Assembly (NCBI RefSeq): GCF_004360225.1
Contig: NZ_SNUA01000011.1
Location: 1-64,000, forward strand
Source: Alcanivorax sp. 24
Lineage (GTDB): Bacteria; Pseudomonadota; Gammaproteobacteria; Pseudomonadales; Alcanivoracaceae
Length of the DNA: 64,000 nucleotides
Reading direction: 5' to 3'
Position numbers and translations under genes: made by a program. The notes beneath the pieces are model-generated. The model saw only the letters and a program-made list of their open reading frames with translations, was not told the origin of the DNA and did no database searches. Positions 59,070-64,000 of this stretch are shown piece after piece (the first letter of the stretch is position 1; each line of letters begins with the position of its first letter).

Positions 59070-60245
59070 ATGGTGAAACAAAGCGATTTACGCGTGCTGT
59101 TCGTCGTCGACGCCATGAAAGGCCGCAATGGGGTCGGCGCCTATTTTCAGGATCTGGTGGCGCATTTGCAGGACCGGGTGGCGCGGGTGGAGCTGGTCTC
59201 TCCCAGCCTCGAGGAGCCGCACCCCTGCCAGGGGGCGTCCATCCCCATTCCCGGCGATGCCACCCAGCGACTGTTCTTCCCCAAGATGCGCGAACTGACC
59301 GCGCTGATGTGGGAGATGAAACCCCATGTGGTGGTGATTCCCGGTCCCGGGATCTTTTCCCTGGGAGCCTACTGGGCCGCCGGCAAACTGGGTATCCCCG
59401 TCTGTGTCACCTTTCAGACCGATTACGACAAGCTGGTGCGGCTTTATTGGGGGTCGCGCCTGGCGCGTCTGGCCGGCGGCTTTCTGAACTGGTTGAACCG
59501 GACACTGTTCCGGGGCAGCAGCGCGGTGGTGACCATCAGCGAGGACATGCTGGGCAAGGCGCGGCAGGCCGGCGCCCGTCACCCGCAACTGGTGGGTACG
59601 CCGCTGGCGCCGGAATTCGTGCACACGCCGGTGACGCCGCTGGCGGACACGGTGTCCTCGGTGTTGTATGTGGGCCGGCTGGCGGCGGAGAAGAACATTG
59701 ACCGCTTCCTGGAGCTGGCCGCCGAGCGCCCGGAACTGACCTTTACCGTGGCCGGTGACGGCCCACAGCGGGACAAAGTGGAAGCCGCCGCCGAACGCTA
59801 TCCGAACCTGCGCTATCTGGGCTGGTGTGATCGCGCCACCGTGGTGCGGGCATTGGACCAGGCCCAGGTGCTGATCCTGCCTTCCACGGTGGAAGCGTTC
59901 GGCACCGTGGCACTGGAAGCTCTGGCCCGGGAGCGCCTGGTGATCACGGCGCCGGCCTGCGGCATCAACCAATGGCCGGCACTGGGGGCGGCGCTGGTGG
60001 TGCAGGGGCGCGAGCAGAGTCTGGCGCGGGCGTTGGCGGAGCTGGAATCGAAAAGCGCCAGCAGCCGCGCACTGCGTGCCCGCAGCGGCCGTTCCGCCGC
60101 GGTGCTGATGAACGAACAGGCGGTGGGCCACTGGCTGCGCGTCCTGGAACAGTGCGCCGGCCAGGCCAACTCGTTGCCGAAGCCGTGGCCGTCGCCGACC
60201 CTGGCGCTGTTGCGGCGGCTGTCCACTCAGGTCCGGGTGGGGTGA
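59070..60245 (+). CDS. GT4 family glycosyltransferase
   Basis: 391 residues, GT-B fold. N-terminal acceptor domain (RVLFVVDAMKGRNGVGAYFQDLVAHLQ, VVVIPGPGIFSLGAYWAAGKLGIPVCVTFQTDYDK) and nucleotide-sugar domain (VLYVGRLAAEKNIDRFLELAAERPELTFTVAGDGPQRD, LPSTVEAFGTVALEALARERLVI with the E-x7-E motif). The acceptor domain resembles enzymes using diacylglycerol or phosphatidylinositol, which is only suggestive. ATG 59070 is chosen by homology; the frame extends far upstream into the sulfotransferase gene. The stop overlaps the next ATG (TGATG). Confidence 0.9.
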   Translation: MVKQSDLRVLFVVDAMKGRNGVGAYFQDLVAHLQDRVARVELVSPSLEEPHPCQGASIPIPGDATQRLFFPKMRELTALMWEMKPHVVVIPGPGIFSLGAYWAAGKLGIPVCVTFQTDYDKLVRLYWGSRLARLAGGFLNWLNRTLFRGSSAVVTISEDMLGKARQAGARHPQLVGTPLAPEFVHTPVTPLADTVSSVLYVGRLAAEKNIDRFLELAAERPELTFTVAGDGPQRDKVEAAAERYPNLRYLGWCDRATVVRALDQAQVLILPSTVEAFGTVALEALARERLVITAPACGINQWPALGAALVVQGREQSLARALAELESKSASSRALRARSGRSAAVLMNEQAVGHWLRVLEQCAGQANSLPKPWPSPTLALLRRLSTQVRVG

Positions 60246-60949
60246 TGGCTCCGGTTCTGGTTTCGGTGCATGACGTGATGCCGGAAACCCGCGCCACGGT
60301 GTCGTCGCTGCTGGCCGTTCTGGACGGGCTGCCGGCGGAGGCGGTGACCCTGCTGGTGGTGCCCGGCCGGGACTGGAGCGAGGACGATCTGTGCTGGCTG
60401 CGTGATCTGGCGGGGCGCGGCTATCCACTGGCGGGCCATGGCTGGCGCCACCGCTGCGATCCGCCACGCAGTGTTTATCACCGCGCGCACAGTGCCTTGC
60501 TGTCGCGTGATGTGGCGGAGCATTTGTCCCTGGATGGTGAGGGTGTGGCCGCCCTGATCCGGGACTGCCATGACTGGTTTGAGCGGCACCGGATTCCAGT
60601 TGGTGATCTGTACGTGCCGCCGGCTTGGGCGCTCGGTCCGTTGCCCCGGGCGAGCAGGGCGGATTTGCCGTTCCGCTACATCGAGACGCTCACCGGTATC
60701 CATGATCTGCGCGAGGATCGTTTCCGGTTGTTGCCGCTGTTGGGGTATGAAGCGGATACCCCCGGCCGTGCCCGCGTGTTGCGTTTGTGCAATGCGGTTA
60801 ATCGCGGCCTCGCCGCTGTCACCGGTACGCCGTTGCGGTTGTCCATTCACCCGTTTGATCTGGAATACCATCTGCGCGGCGACCTGCTCGCCGACATCGC
60901 CAGGGTCGAGCGGCCGTTGGCCTACGACGCCTCGGTCTGGTCACGCTGA
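60245..60949 (+). CDS. DUF2334 polysaccharide deacetylase-like protein
   Basis: 234 residues. NodB-like barrel signs: LVSVHDVMPETRATVSSLLAVLDGL (His-Asp metal residues), LAGHGWRHRCDPPRSVYHRAHSAL (H-x3-H), YVPPAWALGPLP and LSIHPFDLEYH. DUF2334 proteins are predicted carbohydrate deacetylases. The start overlaps the glycosyltransferase stop, so the two are translationally coupled and likely share a substrate path. No signal peptide, so cytosolic. Confidence 0.88.
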   Translation: MAPVLVSVHDVMPETRATVSSLLAVLDGLPAEAVTLLVVPGRDWSEDDLCWLRDLAGRGYPLAGHGWRHRCDPPRSVYHRAHSALLSRDVAEHLSLDGEGVAALIRDCHDWFERHRIPVGDLYVPPAWALGPLPRASRADLPFRYIETLTGIHDLREDRFRLLPLLGYEADTPGRARVLRLCNAVNRGLAAVTGTPLRLSIHPFDLEYHLRGDLLADIARVERPLAYDASVWSR

Positions 60950-61280
60950 GGCCCCAGGCGTCTTCTGTTTGCTGTTGGTTCGTTTCCCTGCATCGGGGAC
61001 AGCGGAGGCGCGTTACGCTTTTGCGGGACCCTGTCGAACAGGGACGTTCGACCGGAAGCCTACAGGGACGTATTCACGGCGATCCCGGAAGGCCTCTGTA
61101 CAGAGCCGCGTCTCGATGGAGGTAATTATCTCCGTTATTTGGCGATGAACCTTACATTTTCACAACACAGTTACCGGTTGCGATAACCCTGCTGTCATCG
61201 AAGCAACATGGGGCGCGCTTAAAGTGCCGCGGGTTCAAACCTGGAACCATGGTGCCTCACAAGGCAAGGAGTAAGCGGCG
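60950..61280. other. Intergenic region upstream of the PHP lipoprotein
   Basis: 331 bases with no gene, REP or clear terminator. CTGTCAT at about 61192 resembles half a Pho box, but the second half is missing. No reliable promoter was assigned. Confidence 0.5.
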
Positions 61281-63983
61281 GTGGAACAAGGTAGCGGGAT
61301 CAATCAATGGCTTGGCCTGGGGCTGTTGCTACTGGCGCTGGCCAGTTGCGGAGGCGGGGGTGGCTCGGGGGGCGTGGATTCGCCGGGCGATGGCGGTGGT
61401 GATCCCGGCACGCCTCCGGGACAGGGAGATCCGGATCCCGAACCTGAACCCGAACCCGAGCCGGAACCGGAACCCGTTTATTTCGACCCGGAATGGTCCG
61501 ACGAGCCGTTGCCCGCGGCGTCCTTGAACGCCCCCCGGGGGCAGTGGCTGGCCACCGATACCCACGTTCATACCGATCATTCCTCGGATGGCTCCATGTG
61601 GCGGCAGGCCAGTGATGACGCCTTGCCCGGCAACGTGGCGGTGGCCGATCAAATCGGCCAGGCAGTGCGCCAGGAGCTGGATTTCCTGGCGCTCACCGAC
61701 CATCGTACCTATGACCAGCACTGGGATCCGTTATGGACCTCCAGCGATCTGCTGTTGATTCCCGGAGAGGAAGCCAATGGCCGCCCCCATGCCAACATTC
61801 TCGGCGCCGTGGATACTGTCCTGGATGGCATGGACGGCGCTGAAAGCGCCGAGCACCGGCCTACCCAGCAGAGCCTTTGGGACGCCCACGGCCAGGGCGC
61901 GGTGTGGCAGTCGAACCACCCGGATCGGGACTGGAGCGATGACAACGGCACACCCAACGATCACGCCAGCCTGATTGGCGGTGACCTGATCGAGGTCTGG
62001 AACATCGCCCAGGACAAGGACGCCCAACTGGCCTACGCCGAGAGTCGCTGGAATCTGGGTATGGAAACCGGCGTCACCGCCAGTTCCGACAACCATTTTC
62101 GCGAACTGTGGCTGGGGTTCGGCCCGGGTACGGTGAAAACCCATGTGTTTGCTCCGGTGGTTACCGAGCGGGGGATTCTCGGGGCACTCCGGCGCGGCCA
62201 CACGGTGCTGAGCCAGGGGGGGGCTCTGGCGCCGTTTCTGACGCTGGAAGCGGATGCCCAGGGTGACGGTGTCTTCGAGGCGTTACCCGGTGACGCGGTG
62301 GTGGCGCCGGCGGGGCAGCCGGTGACGCTGAGGCTACGGGTGCGACGGGGGTTGGCGCACCGATTGCGGCTGTACGCGGCACCGGGCAGGGACGCCGGTG
62401 CGCTGGCCACCTTCCGGCCTGCCTCCTCCGATGACACCTTCGTGACCACGGTGAACCGGCCCGAGGGCGATGCGCCTTACTGGGTTTACGCCGAGGTTAC
62501 GGATTTGTTCGGGATACGCAAGGCGCTGACTTCCCCGCTGTTCCTGAGAGCCGCCGCCGAGGGGCCGTCACCTCGGGGCGAACGGGCGGTGCCGGCGTCC
62601 CGGGACTGGGACGATAACGGCGCCCTGGCGTTGGGCCGCAGAGGCGTGTTCACCGGCTTCGCCGATGTGGCCGAAACGGCCGACGGCGTGCCGCTGGTGG
62701 TGGCTGAACAACACGGTGCCGAAGGCACCGACATCCTGTTCCGGCGTGGCGATCAGGCTGACCCGGTGGTGCTCAACGCGTTGGCGGGCGCCGCGCGCTT
62801 CCCGCGCATCGCCACCGGAGGCGGCCGGGTATGGGTGGTCTGGCAGGATGAGCGTCGCGGGCAACAGCCCCGTCGGCCACAGATCATTTTGCGCGGTTCC
62901 GCCGACGGTGGTTTGACATGGGAGCCGGAGGTGCACTTGAGCGATGGTGAGGCGAGGGCGATCCGGCCGGCTCTGGCGGTGCTGGGCGACGGCCGCCCGG
63001 TGGTGGCATGGAGCGACAATAGCCGGCGCTGCTTCGATCTGATGATACGGGTTGGTGTCGACGCCACCACGGAATCTCTCAGCGGCGAAAAAAGCTGCGA
63101 CGGCGGCCATGCGCTGGACACGCGCAGTACTCGTGATCCCGCCTCCGTGCACCCGGCGTTGACGGTGCTGGCGGACGATACCGTGGTGGTGGTGTTCCAG
63201 GACAACCGCTTCGACGTCAATCCGGGCTGGACCGGACAGACCGGGTTTCATGATGGCTTGGAAGGGCTTGACCGCACCGATCCGGACAACTGGGAGATCG
63301 TCGCCCGCAGCCGGGAGCCGCGAACCGGCGTCTGGTCGCCGCTGGTCCGGGTCTCCAATAACGGCAGCCCGGACGATGCGTTCATCGAGACCGCGCTGGC
63401 GGATCGCCACCCAAGTCTGATCGCCGACGGCGACGGCCGACTGGTCGCCGCCTGGGATGCCAAGGTCTTGCGTAGCGCCGGAGTCAACAGCGCGATTCTC
63501 GCCAGCGTTTCCAAGGATGGGGGGCTGAGCTGGTCGGAGCCGGTACCGGTGGGGGCCAATGATCAGGCCATGAGCCAGCGGCCGACACTGTCGGTGCGCG
63601 GCGACGGTGGTGTCCAGGCGATCTGGATGGACAGCCGGGACAGTGACTGGCGTCATCGTTTGTGGGGCAGCACCTGGCACGAGGAGACCGGCTGGAGCGC
63701 GGCGCGGAGACTGTCCGGTAAAGGTAACGCGGTCTGGCCCCGGGCGATGGGCGATCAAGTGGTGTTCGCATCGGACCGGGGCGCCCTGGCGCAGCGGGAT
63801 CCTACCTGGCGGGTATTCCATCGCGTCACCGACAGCGTGGTGGGCGAGACGCCGTCGCTGCTGAGCGGAACCCGGAGCGTCACCACCGACACCCTGGCGA
63901 GCTGGCGGCAGCGCTGGCTGGACCGGGCCCGGGCGATGCCCTCGCCGGAAACGCGGGATCATGATCATCCCCATCCGCACTGA
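61281..63983 (+). CDS. Large lipoprotein with PHP metallohydrolase and BNR/sialidase-like regions
   Basis: 900 residues from GTG 61281 (AAGGAG nine bases upstream). Lipoprotein signal (WLGLGLLLLALAS, Cys23), Gly-rich linker, then Pro-Glu repeats (about 51-66). Residues about 92-290 form a PHP/CehA-type domain: TDTHVHTDHSSDG (metal ligands), LALTDHRTYDQ, HANILGAVD, SNHPDRDW and ASSDNH. Residues about 430-880 hold repeated Asp-box-like segments (ADGGLTWEPEVHLS, SKDGGLSWSEPV) with VWVVWQDERRG, WSDNSRR, FQDNRF and WMDSRD, consistent with a beta-propeller. The C-terminus is His-rich (DHDHPHPH). Probably an outer-membrane or surface hydrolase of phosphoesters; substrate unknown. Confidence 0.85.
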   Translation: MEQGSGINQWLGLGLLLLALASCGGGGGSGGVDSPGDGGGDPGTPPGQGDPDPEPEPEPEPEPEPVYFDPEWSDEPLPAASLNAPRGQWLATDTHVHTDHSSDGSMWRQASDDALPGNVAVADQIGQAVRQELDFLALTDHRTYDQHWDPLWTSSDLLLIPGEEANGRPHANILGAVDTVLDGMDGAESAEHRPTQQSLWDAHGQGAVWQSNHPDRDWSDDNGTPNDHASLIGGDLIEVWNIAQDKDAQLAYAESRWNLGMETGVTASSDNHFRELWLGFGPGTVKTHVFAPVVTERGILGALRRGHTVLSQGGALAPFLTLEADAQGDGVFEALPGDAVVAPAGQPVTLRLRVRRGLAHRLRLYAAPGRDAGALATFRPASSDDTFVTTVNRPEGDAPYWVYAEVTDLFGIRKALTSPLFLRAAAEGPSPRGERAVPASRDWDDNGALALGRRGVFTGFADVAETADGVPLVVAEQHGAEGTDILFRRGDQADPVVLNALAGAARFPRIATGGGRVWVVWQDERRGQQPRRPQIILRGSADGGLTWEPEVHLSDGEARAIRPALAVLGDGRPVVAWSDNSRRCFDLMIRVGVDATTESLSGEKSCDGGHALDTRSTRDPASVHPALTVLADDTVVVVFQDNRFDVNPGWTGQTGFHDGLEGLDRTDPDNWEIVARSREPRTGVWSPLVRVSNNGSPDDAFIETALADRHPSLIADGDGRLVAAWDAKVLRSAGVNSAILASVSKDGGLSWSEPVPVGANDQAMSQRPTLSVRGDGGVQAIWMDSRDSDWRHRLWGSTWHEETGWSAARRLSGKGNAVWPRAMGDQVVFASDRGALAQRDPTWRVFHRVTDSVVGETPSLLSGTRSVTTDTLASWRQRWLDRARAMPSPETRDHDHPHPH

Positions 63984-64000
63984 GGGGGAAAATAAGTCGT

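Noticed and set aside
61185-61215. Pho box upstream of the PHP lipoprotein
   Set aside because: Only one CTGTCAT half-site is present; the second half (GCAACAT) does not match, so PhoB control is not supported.

Overview
The window looks like a chromosomal core segment of a GC-rich gammaproteobacterium. Gene order follows the Pseudomonas pattern in two blocks: nadK - YeaC-like - pepN - pyrD - rmf - rlmKL, and topA - lexA - psrA - nagZ - methylthioinosine phosphorylase - mfd - gap2 - nqr. The Na+-NQR operon with its apbE/nqrM maturation genes points to a marine or halotolerant member, perhaps near Alcanivorax; that placement is inference from gene content, not a phylogeny. No prophage, transposase, integrase or CRISPR array was seen.

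Layout. 1-1322: repeat-rich start and a TetR regulator driven from beside a 22-copy heptamer repeat. 1452-1650: tRNA-Val and tRNA-Asp with promoter and terminator. 2213-11480: coiled-coil protein, CNBD-rhodanese protein, nadK, pepN, a DUF1329 protein, pyrD. 11502-18850: lipoprotein, rmf, rlmKL, a glutaredoxin-like protein, tatD, a DUF1499 protein, lexA. 19250-25792: CNBD protein, universal stress protein, topA, a DUF6586-like protein, a CNNM transporter, psrA. 26008-29953: peptidoglycan, mechanosensing and purine-salvage operon (L,D-transpeptidase, nagZ, MscS, hpt, MTI phosphorylase). 30274-32893: a DUF72 protein, an orphan protein and a frameshifted gene. 32909-37217: Leu/Val dehydrogenase plus E1alpha, E1beta and E2 of a 2-oxoacid dehydrogenase. 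37618-45930: BaiN-like flavoprotein, mfd, tesB, gap2. 46249-53865: nqrABCDEF, apbE, nqrM. 54075-57233: GNAT-C39 fusion, patatin, glycerophosphodiester phosphodiesterase. 57785-63983: sulfotransferase-like protein, GT4 glycosyltransferase, DUF2334 deacetylase and a large PHP-domain lipoprotein.

The coding content is mostly orthodox; the unusual content is intergenic. At least twelve loci carry REP-like inverted pairs in three sequence subtypes. A second layer is built from 7-bp units: GGCGTCC x22 upstream of the first TetR gene, ACACGCA/GCGTGTT runs, and four-unit GTTGACA-like arms. The last form inverted repeats around intergenic cores; two of them are perfect (31 and 40 bp) although their sequences differ, and each supplies the stop codon of a neighbouring gene. 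A third family is a 74-bp unit with two hairpins upstream of mfd and of the phosphodiesterase gene. A fourth is a 92-bp tandem REP array. These are the best candidates for something undescribed. No clear new protein system was found, although the GNAT-C39 fusion, the PHP/BNR lipoprotein and the orphan protein at 31362 merit a look.
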